From: Erodium maritimum
Lineage: Eukaryota; Streptophyta; Magnoliopsida; Geraniales; Geraniaceae
DNA: 64,000 nt
Assembly (NCBI GenBank): GCA_963921825.1
Contig: OY997590.1
Span: 57,836,012 to 57,900,011 of the forward strand
Reading direction: 5' to 3'
Shown here: piece after piece, positions 33,989-46,069 of the stretch
How positions within the stretch are numbered: the first letter of the stretch is position 1
Layout of the letters: each line of letters begins with the position of its first letter
The notes under the pieces: model-generated
Seen by the model: the letters and a program-made list of their open reading frames with translations, nothing else
The model's database searches: none
What the model was told of the DNA's origin: nothing
Made by a program: the position numbers and the translations under genes

Positions 33989-34342
33989 GTAAAGGATATG
34001 AATTGGATATTTGCGATCCCAACCCAATTTGAGAGAATGTTGAAGAAGGGTTAGCTTGATCTAGAGAATATCATTGTCGTAATAGAGTCTCTTTTATTAG
34101 AGTTGGATGAGAGTGAAACTGAGATAGAACCTCAATCTAAACATGAACCGAAAGATGATCCTGATTGGTTAAGGGATGAATTAGAAAAAGTGAGAAATGT
34201 AGAGGTAGAGAGAATTAGGAAAGAGAAGTCAGTCATGATAGAAGAAGCTGTTCAGATAGGTGTACTTGTTGAAAAAGCTGAAGATGTACCTATTGAAGCT
34301 GAAGATGAACCTGTTGAAGGTGGTGTTGAAGATCGAGTTTAA
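33989..34342 (+). pseudogene. MULE-like reading-frame remnant, 3' part
   Basis: This continues the frame interrupted by the two LINEs: after EIYEPIEQY (31537-31563) it reads VKDMNWIFAIPTQFERMLKKG, a TAG at 34052-34054, then an acidic, Glu/Asp-rich stretch to TAA at 34340-34342. The acidic linker after a PB1-like region is common in Mutator-like transposases, but no transposase core (MULE or SWIM domain) follows. The family remains tentative. Confidence 0.4.
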
Positions 34343-34631
34343 AAAGCTATAGAAGTCGGACATGCACCTGTAGAAGAAGGTGTTGTAGATCCAGATGAGG
34401 AAGAACCTGAACTTATAGGATTTAAGGGATGAAAAACAATATAGGATGAGAATTCTGTGATGTTAATGTTGGATTATGGGATGTGTTACGTTAACATGGT
34501 GGAAAACAAAAAAATTCTCAAAACTTCGACGGTATAATACTTGGTTTAGCCTAGATCACATGTATCGATAATTCTTAATCTATGCAATATGTAACTAGAA
34601 TTACCTCGTATAGGCTAATTTAGAATCAACT

Positions 34632-37518
34632 TGTAAGAACCGCCCCCGGCCGATCCCGGTCGAACCGGAGGTTTTCGGCGAAAGTGGACTTTTTACCGGA
34701 AAAGTCAACCGATGATTCCGAGAGTCATTCGAGACCTTTCTGGGGCCCACAAAGCTTACCCGTCGTTACGGTTAGCTTAGTTGGGGCGTTTCCTTTCCGT
34801 TGACTGTAATATTGGGAAAAGTCAACTCGGACCTCTTATCGGTCAAACACGATCCGATTAACGACAAAAATTAATTAAATAAGACAGCTGGATTTATTTG
34901 AACTAGGAGTGGTCCCCACTATGGACATGTCCATAGTAGCTTGGAGGAGAAGAAACTAAGGCAAAAAGACCCCCTTTACCCTTGAAAGTGATCTTGAGAA
35001 GCTTTTGGACCTTAAGGGCATTTGTGTCACTACACTATTAGGTTAAAGGGGACCTAATGTGAGCAATTCAGCCCATTTGGAGAGTGTTGGTCAAATTTGG
35101 AGAGAGGGTGAAGAGAGAGAGTGAGGTTTGAAGCTTGAAGAAGAAGAAGAAAGGAGAGAAAAGATAGATTTTTGGGCCATTTCTTCACCAAAGGGGCTTG
35201 ATTATTCCATTTTCTTCTTCTACTCACCATTTCTAAGGTGAGCTTCTAATTCCTTTTCGCTTTTATGGATTTTGGTTCATGGGTTTTGGAGAAAATTGAT
35301 GAACATTGGATGAGTTTGGAGTTTGGGGTTTGGATGATGAAGTTTTGGAGGATTTTGATGTTAGATGATGGATTTAATTCGTATTTTTGGATACCCATGG
35401 TGGGTTTTGAAGTAGAGACGTTTAGGGACTGTTTTTGGAGCTTTGGATGGTCATTAATGAAGGTTTTTGGGTTATTTTCATGAAAATCGCGTCTGGAGGA
35501 AGAAGAAGGCGGAGCAGTGCTGAACCGTCACGGATCCGTGACAGGAACCGTAACGGGAGGCGTCACGGCTCCGTGAGGGAGATCGTGACGACGTCAGTCA
35601 CGACTCCTTGAGGAGAACCGTGACGGCGCAGCCCACAGATCCGTGACCCAAACCGTGACAGACTCGGATTGGGCCTCTTTCCGGCCCATTTCCCGTCTTA
35701 ACCTATGTTGGACTTTTGGGCTTAATTTAGTTGTTTCTCGTTCTTAATGCAACTGAATTAGTTTTAATTCGAGTACTTGTTTTGTGATCCAAGACCTTGG
35801 ACCCGAGCGTGACGGCGGAGGAGGCACTTGGATCCAGTAGAGTGGAGGAGGAAGCGAGCCAGATCGTCAGCAGCTAGGAGTGGAGACTTGCTTATTTTTG
35901 AGGCAGGGAACGTAGCGAATACCGGTTTAATTACGGAAAGTTACTAGTATGCATGTATGTTAATGATAATAACCGAAAAGGCCCTAGTTCGCATATAGGA
36001 TGTGATTCACTAGAATAACCGCTTTCAATTACATTAATAATCAGACGAGTCTTAGTTTGCATGTAGGATGTGATTCACTAGAATAATCACTTTCAATTCT
36101 CGGGAAATTGTCGTGCTGGTAGAATGGCCATGTCGAGCCTTAGGTTGTATGCTGATTGAAATGCTTGATCTTTGATTGAGATGCATGATGTGTGACTAAG
36201 TGTCGATAAGATTAAGAATCATGTTATGAGATGCTCGGTGTAGCATGTTGTGGCTATGTGTGGGCAAGTGTGGGCAAGTGTGACGTGCTTGATGTGATGT
36301 GAACCTTTTGTTGTGATATGATCGGGTGAGTGATAGACCGATTTGTGTGTTATGGTGAGTTGGCTCGGTTGGTATACTGTGGTCAAACTATGGCATTGTG
36401 ACGCGTGTTATTCCCTTGATGTGTGTTCCAAGAGGAGTTGTGTCCGGTAGAATTTCTACACTGAGAGAGGATGCCGGTGTAGAGTATCGAGGACGAGGAC
36501 GGTTTAACCATTACCCCGATGCTATGTGGTCCAGGAAGGCGTATGACTGAGGTATGTGCCGGTCCGCTATGCGTGATGTAACACCCCGCCGTCCCACACA
36601 GGGCCCCACGCGCGGCGATGTTAGGTTTGCAGCCCAATACACCCCAACCCCAGCTGCAGCTCAATTGGTGATAGCATCACTCAAGGAAATGCTATAAAGG
36701 GTGAGGTCTTGGGTTCAAGTCTCACCAACAACCTAGGTTGGTATTTTTATGTGGACAGTACACCTGAGGGGTTGGGGTGTATTGGGCTGCAGACCTAACA
36801 TCGCCGTGCGTGGGGCCCTGTGTGGGACGGTGGGGTGTTACACGTGAGGCCCCGAGTCTCCGTGACGAGAAGACATCCGACTGAATGTATTGTCGGCCAG
36901 GTATGTTACCCCGAGTCTCGGTGACGGGAAGATGTCGGGACCGATGTTTTGTGTTCCGGTACGATATAAATGGAGCGGCTACGATAGCCGGTGTTGTTGG
37001 GAACGGTGGTATTATGTTATGTTTTGTTCTGTCGTGTATTATGTGCGTGCTGGTTGGCTTTATGCGTTGTTTTATATGTAATTGTGGTCTTGCGAGGGTG
37101 ATTAGTGGTTGATACTTGTTTCGTGGGCGTTGTTGATAGCTATGCTTTGCTAGTATGCCCTAATTGGACGGTTACTCGTGGTATTGAACTGATGTTCATA
37201 ACCTTAACTACTTTTCCTACTGAGCGAAAGCTCACCACTTTACCTTGTTGTCTTTCAGGTTTTGAGCGGGATGTGTACTAGCTGGATACTCGATTCTTGG
37301 GAGCTAGCGAGGGTCCTAGTCTAGATTGTTTAGTGACATACTGTTTACTTTTTTTTTCATACTCTTTAACTGTGTGTTTTTATCGAGTTGTTGACTCATG
37401 TTGTTATTTGAAGTTTAAATGGTTATTTTGAGACTCGCTTTGGTATTAAATCATTTTATTTATTATTTATTTAAGTTCACGTCTCGAGTCTGGTCAAAAC
37501 CGGATTTGGGGCGTGACA
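34632..37518 (+). mobile_element. Solo LTR, gypsy-like, type A, second copy (2.9 kb)
   Basis: The sequence runs from TGTAAGAACCGCC to GGGGCGTGACA with a perfect 5-bp duplication CAACT (34627-34631 and 37519-37523). It aligns by eye along its whole length with the LTR at 8576-11186, apart from the foldback element at 36577-36842; without that insert it would be about 2.6 kb. It carries the palindrome cluster (35520-35660), the GAGG(T/C)AGGGAA block (35901) and the hairpin at 37221-37234. Confidence 0.92.
36577..36842 (+). mobile_element. Foldback element with a tRNA-like core (266 bp)
   Basis: Two 75-bp inverted repeats (36577-36651 and 36768-36842, three mismatches) start TGTAACACCCC and end GGGGTGTTACA, flanked by the 5-bp duplication CGTGA (36572-36576 and 36843-36847). 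The 116-bp centre contains CAGCTCAATTGG (36657-36668) and GGTTCAAGTCT (36712-36722), which match the A and B boxes of RNA polymerase III promoters at tRNA-like spacing, followed by CTCACC. TG...CA ends with 5-bp duplication suggest integrase-type insertion, unusual for a tRNA-derived unit. It may be a SINE-derived or TRIM-like foldback element. Confidence 0.7.
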
Positions 37519-37934
37519 CAACTAGTTCAAGACGGGGACCTTTGAATTTTTAGTCATAGGCGCTCAAGCGTTCGTCATCTAACAGTATCAACCACGAGAA
37601 AGCTAGATCCACAACTAAACGTGCTAGAACCCCTTGAACATAAAACTCACAATATCACTGTATAGGGTGGCCAAAATTTTCAGTTATAAAGCCTATGATT
37701 TTCGGCCAACCCTAACTTTTTATTTATAAGTGTTAGTCTTACTTTAAGTTCAAACCAAATACGATTAGGTATCCTTGACCTAGTGCAATTAGTTTTACTT
37801 ATTCTAAACTTTCTGGAATTAAGGGTTTCTCCTTTTATCCTATTAAATAAATAAGTGCTGAAAATATATCAAATATATATGGGTTGACCGAATTTGAAAA
37901 TATATATGGGTTGACCCAATTCGGTGATGAAGCT

Positions 37935-38861
37935 TTTAATTCAAACGACCTCTTTCCATGCTTTTGCTATGACGATGTACTCGACTCTGTTGTTGAATCT
38001 GCCACGGTTGCTAGTTTGGAGCTTCTCCAGCTAAAAGCGCCACTATTTAAACAAAACACATAGCTAGACTGAGATCTAAAATCATCAGGGTCAGTCTTGA
38101 AGATTTCCTAGGTATAACCTTTTACCACTAGTACACTCTTCGAACCTCCATACAGTAGCAATATATCCTTAGTTCTTATCAAGTACTTAAGTATAGATTT
38201 CACTACCACCTAGTTACTTTCACCTGGGTTTGACTGATATCTTCTCGTTGCTCAATGAATACGAGACATCCGGTCGAGTGCAAAGCATTGCGTACATGAT
38301 AGAACTAATTGCCGAAGCATATGGAATACCATTCATACGCTCTCGCTCATTATGTGTTTGAGGACATTGAGTCTTGCTAAGAACAATGTCGTGTCTCACA
38401 GCCACAAACCCTCATTTAGAGTTTTGCATCTCAAATCGAGATATGATCATATTAATATAAGTACTCCGACTCAAACCTATAATTCCTCTTGGTCTATCTT
38501 TATAGATCTTGATGCCTAAAATGTAGGCCACTTCTCTTAGGTCCTTCATGGAAAAATAATTTCCTAGCCATGATTTAACATTATTCATGCTTGGAACATC
38601 ATTTCCAATAAGGAGTGTGTCATCTACATAAAGGATCAAGAATATGATATTGCTCCCACCGACCTTCTGGTATATACAGGGTGTTCAAATTAGTTTTTGA
38701 TGAAGCCAAACTATTTGACTGTTTCATCAAAGTGAATGTTCCAACTCTGAGAAGGTTGCTTTAATTCATAAATGGATTTCAGAAGCTTGCATACTTTGGT
38801 TCTTCCTTTAGGATCGAAAAATCCTTCAGGTTGTGTCATGTACACATCCTCAAATAACTTT
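37935..38861 (-). pseudogene. Copia reverse transcriptase and RNase H fragment
   Basis: The minus strand reads FEDVYMTQPEGFFDPKGRTK in one frame, then ILYVDDTLLIGND (YVDD at 38630-38619), LGIKIYKDR, and RMNGIPYASAISSIMYAMLCTRPDV; after 38220 it becomes RNase H-like (LYGGSEE..., CLNSGAFSWRSSKLATVADS) with stops and frame changes. It joins to the piece starting at 41830 across the inserted LTR, in the middle of the RT (AFLNGK | FEDVYM). Confidence 0.8.
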
Positions 38862-41829
38862 TGTAAAACCCGCTTCGTTTCGTTAAGGTATTAATTTGCA
38901 AACGAAAACCTTAGGGTAAGTTTTTAAAACAAGTGCAAAAAAAAAAAAAAAAAATTAAAGGGCCGGACCGGGCGGGCCAGACCCGGCCCAAACCAGCAGA
39001 CCCGGCCCAAGCCCAGGGTATAAAACCCTTTGTTTTAGGGTTTCAACCCATAACCCTCACTTCTTCTTCTCCTGCGCAGCCGACCCCCACACCTCTCCCT
39101 TCTCCTTCGAAACCGATCCTCTCCATCCACCTCCGGCGACCTCCCACCAGCTCCGGCCGCTCTCCCATCGCCACCCCACGCCGCCACGTCTCAGCCGAAC
39201 CCCGACCTCCCTCTCCTCCAGCCACCACACCGTCTCCCTTCCATCTCCGTCCGACCACGCCCAGCTCCGACCACGCCCAGCTCCTCCATCGCCGTGCACC
39301 GTCCCGTCCTCTTCTCCTCCGTCCCGACGCCGTCACCGCTCCGGTCAGCCACACAACCCCGTCCCCGAGCTCGCTGCCTCATCCTTCTCCTTCGTCTTCC
39401 TCACCAGCTCCGGCCACCGTCCACCACCGTCCCGTCCGAGCCCTAACGCGCCGCCGCCCTTTTCCCGTCAACGATCTGCCCGTCCGAGACACGAATCGAG
39501 CTCCGTCGCCGGCGAGCTCGCCAGATCCGGAACGGGACGAGTCGTCCGGACCCGCGCCGACGCCGCCGTGCACCGCCGCCACCGTTTCCTCACGGTTAGT
39601 TCTCGGCCCGTGGAAGCTCGGCCGACCGGCGCCGGTGGTCGGCCGGACCAAGCAGAATCGTTCTTCTTCTTCGCTTTCCCTTTTCTCGAGTTCGTTCAAA
39701 TCTGGTCGGGATGGAACGGAGCTCCCGAAATGGAAGGGAACGGAATAGAAAAACGTAGATCTGGTTGTTTAAAGGATTGTTGTAATCGTGTAAATCTGAT
39801 TTTTGTAAAGATCGACAAAATATAAGTTATCGATATAATTATCCTTATGTTTTGAATAGATTTAAGTACGAATGGGTTGGGTTCAAACTGTTTGTAAAAC
39901 GAAATCAGTGTTAGTTTAAAGATTAAATCCGTACCGTTTGGACGTAATTTAATTATCGATAAAACTATATCGGCTTAGGTTAAACGGGTTTTAAAAACGA
40001 AAGTCATTTTTTAAGGTTAGACTCGAGTTAAGTTAAATCAAAAAGGGGGGAAGCGAAATCAAATCGACTTTATAAGGGTTCTGGACCAAAATATCGAGTT
40101 TGGAAACGAACGGAAGGAAACCGTTTTGTTTTAAAATCAAAGACGGAATTAATTAAAGCAAGGGAGTTCAACGACGGTTTTAAGTTAAAAAGGGGTTTAA
40201 ATTGGGTTTAGATCAAACCTGGATTCGGTGCGCGGGTGCTCGAACCCGATCCGTCGTAACCCGACTTTTATCCCGCTGGAGTGTAAACGACAACTGTCAA
40301 GTTTAAAATGGACAAATCGTAGCCGTTAACTTAACGGCGGAACCGTTATTATTTTGGGCTTTGAGTTATTTATTTTCGACCGGTTCGTACTAGTTTAAAG
40401 TGAGTTAAATCTGTGTTCTTTTAGATCGTGCTGCGGACCGAGGCAAAGGGAGGCTCGGCGAGTGACTGCGATTCATCTCGGGTTTAGTGGAGCGCTTCTG
40501 GAGTTGCTTTCGAGGTAGGGAAAAGTAGCCGGATCTCGGCCCTGACTAGGGAAAGTTAACTGTAGAATTGCATGTGACACCGGGGTGTCGTGGGTTATTT
40601 AGGTTATCGAATATTAGAAATGCATGATACGGGAACGTAGCGATTACTGAAAGTGCATGTGACACTTAGTAGTGTCGTAGGAGCAGAGAACTTAGCGTTA
40701 ACTGTTTCACTGGAGGCATATGACCATGCCCGGAGGTTGTTGCGTGTTGTTTGTTGTTGAGTTTGGGTGGCCTTGAGAGCCCGTGTTATTTGTTGATTGA
40801 GTTTGGGTGGCCTTGAGAGCCCGTGTTAATTATTGCTGAGTCTTGGGTGGCCATGAGAGCCCGTGTTTTCGTTTCGGTATTTTGAGTGGCCGTGAGTTCC
40901 CGTGGGGTTGTGAACCCGTACTTTATCGTTGGTGTCTTGGGTGGCCATGAGGGCCCGTAGGGTTGTTGAACCTGTGTTTGGTTGTCGGTGTTTTGTTGGC
41001 CTTGAGTGCCTATGGAGTTGTCACCGGTGTCGTTACTGTCTGTTTGAACTTGTTTGTGTTTGTGATTGGTTACTGGTTACTGGTGGAGGTTGTGTGGTGT
41101 AGCTAGCCTCCCGACTGGGATCGGGAGAAGCGGAGGGGTTGTGGGCTAGCTCCCCGACTGGGATCGGGGGAAGGACGCGCGGGTGTGGCTAACCACCCGA
41201 CTGGGATCGGGTGAAGCGGAGAGGTTGTGGGTTAGCCTCCCGACTGGGTTCGGGAGAAGTTGCGCGACAGGTCGACCGCCTGTACCGACTGGGATCGGAA
41301 AGGGCAGGATACAGAGATTGGTTACTGAGCAGCTGGTTTGCGATCCTTTGTGATCTTGTTTGGTATTGTGTGGTCAGTCGTGTCTTGGAGGAGGTCGTCG
41401 ATCGTAGTGTGGGGTCTACATAACGTGTCCGTGTGTTGAGTCAGTTGAGGAAAAGACCGGTCGTGTGGGTGTCTTGAGTCGTTGTTGGTGTCATCGGCTT
41501 TGTCTACTAATTATGCCATAGTCAGTATGTTATCTGTGGTGGTGAGCGAACGCTCACCCCTAGCTGCTTTTCCTACAGGTACCGTTCGTAGTCTGGACTA
41601 GGTGAGCTTCTGAAGCTTGAAGAGCTTGAAGCGGGTTGCTGGGTGTTTGAGTCTAGAGACGTGTATCTCGTTTTGTCCAAGTGTGGGACTTTTATTTTGA
41701 GATGTAAATATTATTCTTTTGTGGAACTAAACTGACTTTTTAGGTGATTTATCGAAAACAGGTTTCAGTTTTGTAACTTTTTAAACGTTCGCGTCCCTAG
41801 TTTCGGTTCGCTGAAATTGGGGCGTGACA
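38862..41829 (+). mobile_element. Solo LTR, gypsy-like, type B with a distinct U3 (3.0 kb)
   Basis: The ends are TGTAAAACCCG and GGGGCGTGACA, with a perfect 5-bp duplication ACTTT (38857-38861 and 41830-41834). From about 40430 onward it matches the other large LTRs: the CGAGGTAGGGAAAAGTAGCC block at 40511, the GGTGGCC(A/T)TGAGAGCCCGT repeats at 40760-41000 and the hairpin at 41541-41558. The first 1.5 kb is unlike them: an A17 run near 38938-38954, then a GC-rich, Pro/Ser-codon-rich tract at 39050-39720. It inserted into the copia RT. Confidence 0.88.
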
Positions 41830-42475
41830 ACTTTCCATTTAGGAAAGCAGTTTTGACATCCATTTTCCATATCTCATAGTCATAATATGCGACTATGTCT
41901 AGAAAGATCGTAATGGATTTAACCATTGCTACCATGAGTTTTCTTATAGTCTTTTCCTTGTAAGTGTGCACGTTGTTGTCCATGTTAGTTTTCTTCTTCA
42001 AGACCCACTTACAACCAATTGTTTTTGAGTTACTGGTTGCATCAACCAAATCCTATACTTGATTGTCGTATATGGATTCCATTTCCGATTTTATGGCTTC
42101 TAACCATTTTTCGGATTCTTCCCCACTCACGGCCTCTTGATAGGTTATGAGCTCATCTTGATCCACAATTTCCACGTTCTTGTCATCGGTGACCAGGAAT
42201 CCATATCTAATAGGGATGTTACGTGTCCTATCAAACCGTCTTAGTTACTATGTTAGTACCTCGGGTTCCACATTTATTTCTTGAGTGGGCCCCTTAGCCG
42301 CAATGCCATCTTCTAGGTCTTGAACTTCATCAAGTTCAATTGTTATCAAATTGTCTTGTTTGTAAATAAACTCTCTTTCCAAAAAGACATTTTCTAAAGC
42401 AACAAACACTTTGTTCTGTACAGGTTTGTAGAAGAAATATCCCCTGGTTTCCCTAAGATATCCCAAAAAAGGCAT
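41830..42475 (-). pseudogene. Copia integrase C-terminus and RT N-terminus fragment
   Basis: The minus strand gives PFLGYLRETRGYFFYKP and VFLEREF (the copia integrase end) at 42475-42248, then SKTIGCKWVLKKK, YDYEIWKMDVKTAFLNGKL at 42049-41830, where Asp of MDVKTAF is a catalytic RT residue. The open pieces are separated by a stop. The frame is cut by the solo LTR and continues at 38861. Confidence 0.8.
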
Positions 42476-43394
42476 TTGCCATATTTGGATTTTAGTTTAT
42501 CTGAAAATATTTTTTCACATAAACCTCACAACCCCAAATCCTTAGAAAATTGACTTTGGGATTTCTCCTATTCCAAAATCTCATATGGTGTCTTTTTCAC
42601 ATCCTTGGTAGGTACTATATAAAAATAAAAGTGGTGGTTTCTAGAGCATATCCCTAAAAGTTGGTCGGGAGATCCGTCTTACTCATCATGGATAGAACCA
42701 TATCTAATAAAGTACGATTCCTCCTTTCGGAAACATCATTCATTGAGGTGTTCCGGGTGGAGTTTAATTGAGTGACAATCGCACAATCGCTCAGATAATC
42801 TAAAGAACATCATGACAAGTCCATCTTAGATTCGTTACGATCGTTTTGTAACTTTTATGACATATTTTCTTAAACGAATTTATGACGTTTAGGCTCATCT
42901 TGTTCTTCTTATATCTATTATATAAGAGTTCTTATGATTTAGTTGGATCACAAGTGATCTCAACTTACCCCTTTTTCCTTTGATCAAGATCATTCTCTTA
43001 CGTGATTCTAAATCACACTTGTGATTCAAAACTCCTTTTCATCATGGTATTTTTTAAGGTTTTGCCAAGAATTGGTTTCGTATTGTATATTATGTTTGTA
43101 TTTCTTTGTTTTGGAATCTTTGATCAATTCACTAAAGCAAACCAAAAGCATTTGGTCATAATAAATCCAAGCTACATAGTAAACTCAGAATTCCTACGCA
43201 ATATACACAAGGAAATATTATTCTAGGAACTAAGGTTTCAATCAAATTGTCATTTTTGGCTTTTAGACTTCTAGCCCTTCCTTGTCTTAATGTCTTCTTC
43301 TACTCCTTAGTTTTTACACATTTGGGAATGTGAGATTATGATTCTTTATCCAATATTGAATCACCACAAGTATATACATTGGTTATAAAATTTA
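42476..43394 (-). pseudogene. Decayed copia pol region
   Basis: Position between integrase end and gag zinc knuckle implies protease/integrase sequence. Coding-like patches are visible on the minus strand near 42500-42800, but stops and frame changes are so frequent that no motif can be given. The plus-strand ORF 43002-43226 is a shadow. Confidence 0.4.
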
Positions 43395-43878
43395 GGGTTT
43401 ACTCCATGTCTTAACGCCCAACTTTCAGAAATTGTTAAATCCTAAGCCTATAAAATTGAAATTGCCATGTAGTAACGGTCAAATATATTTGTACACCAAA
43501 TGTTTCTAATTTTAAACGGACATTAACTTGGCCAAGTGAAAAGTCGAGTTCGCCCTCAAATATGTTCTTCCTTCAGACGTTAACTTGGCCGAACTTCATC
43601 TCTTCGTGACCTCATCATCTCAGCTCTTCGAACTTCATCTCTTTGTGTCTGAGTTTCGAACATCATCTCTTCGTGACCTCAGCTCGCCTAAGCTCCATTA
43701 TAAAATGAGTCACGTGAGACGCACGTGAGTCACTATTCTCGGAAACAGTCAATTAAACAGTACTTGTTGGTTTTTAATAATTCAGTTTTGAAATTTGTTA
43801 CTATTTGACAATTTTCCAAAGTTTGGGTGCGAATTTAACAATTAAGTGTAGTACGGCGTTAGGACATGGAGTAACCTC
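43395..43878. mobile_element. MULE-type MITE inside the copia element (484 bp)
   Basis: Inverted ends GG(G)TTTACTCCATGTC and GACATGGAGTAACC, with further inverted similarity inward (TTGTTAAAT against ATTTAACAA), are flanked by a perfect 9-bp duplication TAAAATTTA (43386-43394 and 43879-43887). It is non-coding and from a different family than the other MITEs in the window. Confidence 0.85.
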
Positions 43879-43887
43879 TAAAATTTA

Positions 43888-44700
43888 TACCTGAGGTAGG
43901 CTTCCCTTGTTGTTCTTTATCTCATCCAAGTACGTCTTGCAATTCCTATTCCAATGACCAACTTCATTGCAATGGAAACAAGTAGCCTCTTTTTGGGACA
44001 AATTTGGCTTATGTCTCGTGATAGCTCTCTTAGAGCCTTAGAGAACTTTCCCTTTCTCTTCTTGGCCCATTTCTCTTTCTTGGCCATCATCACTTCCTTA
44101 GTCTTACTAAAGAGGCTTTTCTCAATGGTCTATAGCATCTCATGCAACTCCGACACAAACTTCTCTATGTTGTGCATGTTGTAATTCATGATGAACCCAA
44201 CATACTTAGATGGACGAGACTAGAGAACGATGTTTATTCCCAATTCTTTCGGAATATTCAAGCGTAGTCTTTTGAGGTATTCTAAATACCTCTTCATCTT
44301 TAGGACATGTGGCCCTACTTGGTTTTCGTATTACATCTTGCATGCCATGAAGTTCTTGACCGTGTTGTACCTTTCTATCTTGCCTTCTCGAGGAACATTT
44401 TCTTGAGTTGGCTCATAACTTCATATGCATTATTCCCATCCATCAACTTTTAAAGGTCGGATCCTATGGTAGCAAACATATTGCATTCAACGTCCACAAA
44501 GTCATGTTGGTGTTACTCAAACGCCTGTTTCTCTGCTCTGTTGGTGTTAGTATGTGGGTCTTGGGGAATGGGTTCGTCGAGAACATAGTCTCTACACTCC
44601 TGTTAGAGACCGGTTCTCATGTTTCTAGAGAAATTCATAAAATTAGATTCATTGGGTTTTTTTTTCTCAGGGATAGAGCGGATGGATACAATGTTTGTTG
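43888..44700 (-). pseudogene. Copia gag fragment with CCHC zinc knuckle
   Basis: On the minus strand CFHCNEVGHWNRNC (43980-43939) is a complete CX2CX4HX4C zinc knuckle of a copia Gag, preceded by a basic stretch (KKEKWAKKRKGK) and helical-looking sequence (FVSELHEMLKTIEKSL). Upstream to about 44700 the text is coding-like with stops. The MITE sits about 60 bp downstream of the knuckle. Confidence 0.75.
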
Positions 44701-46069
44701 ACATAATTTCTACAACATTAATATATATAGAGTAGTTAATAATTTAAATAAGTGTTAAGAAATCATCAAAATAAATGTCGGGATCCATATTTCTCACAAT
44801 TCGAGTGGAGGGGGCTCCATCGCCCTAATTATAGTATTTAGGTAGGTTTCCCAATTGCATCTCTTATGCAATTATTGAATAGAACGCACACATCATCATG
44901 TGTTGTTGGCAATGTTCTATATCGATGCATCGGAGTGATATCACATATACCACTCCAATTAGGTTCAACCACATCAAGATAATGGATATGATCCATCTTC
45001 CCTCACCTCAGCGCTTTTTTGTCCCACACGAAGGAACACCAACATAAGTCCTCTAGTTCGACACCTTTGTAAAATTCGGAACCCTATGCACCCCACGTGG
45101 AGGCACACCAGTACATAGTCTCTTTGTTATGGAAGGCTGTCGTGATAGTGGATAAGCATCACTAGGACTCAATATTAATAAAGTATGCTTATTATGATTT
45201 CATCCAACAAAATTCATAAATATGCTAAGTTCAATTTGTACCTTGTCATGTTACTAAGCACAATCTTATACAAAGCATAAACTTAAACATATTAATAAGC
45301 AGGGGCCTAATCATATTTCTAAAAGCATAAGCCTAAACGTGTTTTTAAGCATGCATAATAACATATGTAATATAAGGTTTCGTACCATAGTATAGCTCAT
45401 CTAGATCACTTTTACCCTGAGTTCTAAAGCGGGTTTCATACAATACATTGGTCATATATATAAACTTATACTATGTATCAACCATATTAAATAGTGCAAA
45501 CATCGAGATATTATAAGTCAATCAATCATGCATAAAATTAAATACACAAAGTAACACACAATAGCATAGTTCATCTAAGTCACTCTTACCTTGAGGATTC
45601 CTAAAGCGGGTGATATGAAAAAATTGATCATATGTGGGACTGTGTTATACAAGTAATAATACAAAAGTGTAACTATGTGCAAATTTCGATATTTCTATAT
45701 CGTTCCTATTCCATTGCTTAAAATAAAATTGTTGCTACATCTATGGTTGGTCATTGTTATGTCAAGCCAGATGTCAACTATGGTGTCGTACCATCATTTG
45801 TGTACAATCAGGAGCGAAGCCAAACAAAGATATCAGGTCGTAATGTCAATAACATGACAGCAGGTGACAGCTCACGTGTGTGGAATTATTCAAGTATATC
45901 CAATACGTATCCATGCATATCCGGTTAGAAGATTTTTTTCCGTGTTTAACGATACCTCTGTAATAGATATATTCTTAGTTGTAGAAAGTATCTAAAATAA
46001 GGAAACATGGAGATTAACTTTGATCGTGACTCTAGAGACTAAGGAAACCCTATGTGTCACGATACAAGG
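44701..46069. other. Unassigned DNA, probably copia leader/LTR sequences
   Basis: There is no gene. Two similar passages (45360-45440 and 45560-45620; both contain CATAGT, CATCTA and TAAAGCGGGT) form an imperfect direct duplication about 180 bp apart. The last 300 bases probably belong to the 5' LTR of the Sirevirus-like element, which resumes at 49075, because the solo LTR insertion there carries a CAAGG duplication. Confidence 0.4.

Larger units (their letters stand above)
37524..44700 (-). mobile_element. Ty1-copia retrotransposon remnant, minus strand
   Basis: Pieces of gag (43888-44700), integrase/RT start (41830-42475) and RT/RNase H (37935-38861) lie in the correct minus-strand order, interrupted by a solo LTR (38862-41829) and a MITE (43395-43878). 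AT-rich non-coding DNA at 37524-37930 may be its 3' LTR, itself interrupted by the solo LTR at 34632. Its own LTR boundaries could not be fixed. It is multiply mutated. Confidence 0.7.

Noticed and set aside
36651..36727. A functional tRNA gene in the foldback element
   Set aside because: Only A/B-box-like motifs and a T-arm-like end are seen; acceptor and anticodon arms do not fold as a tRNA.
38933..39748. 272-codon Pro/Ser/Arg-rich ORF (+), with open frames on the other strand too
   Set aside because: It lies in a very GC-rich, C-rich tract of an LTR; frames are open on both strands and the product has no domain. Treated as a composition effect, though the tract's origin is reported as a finding.
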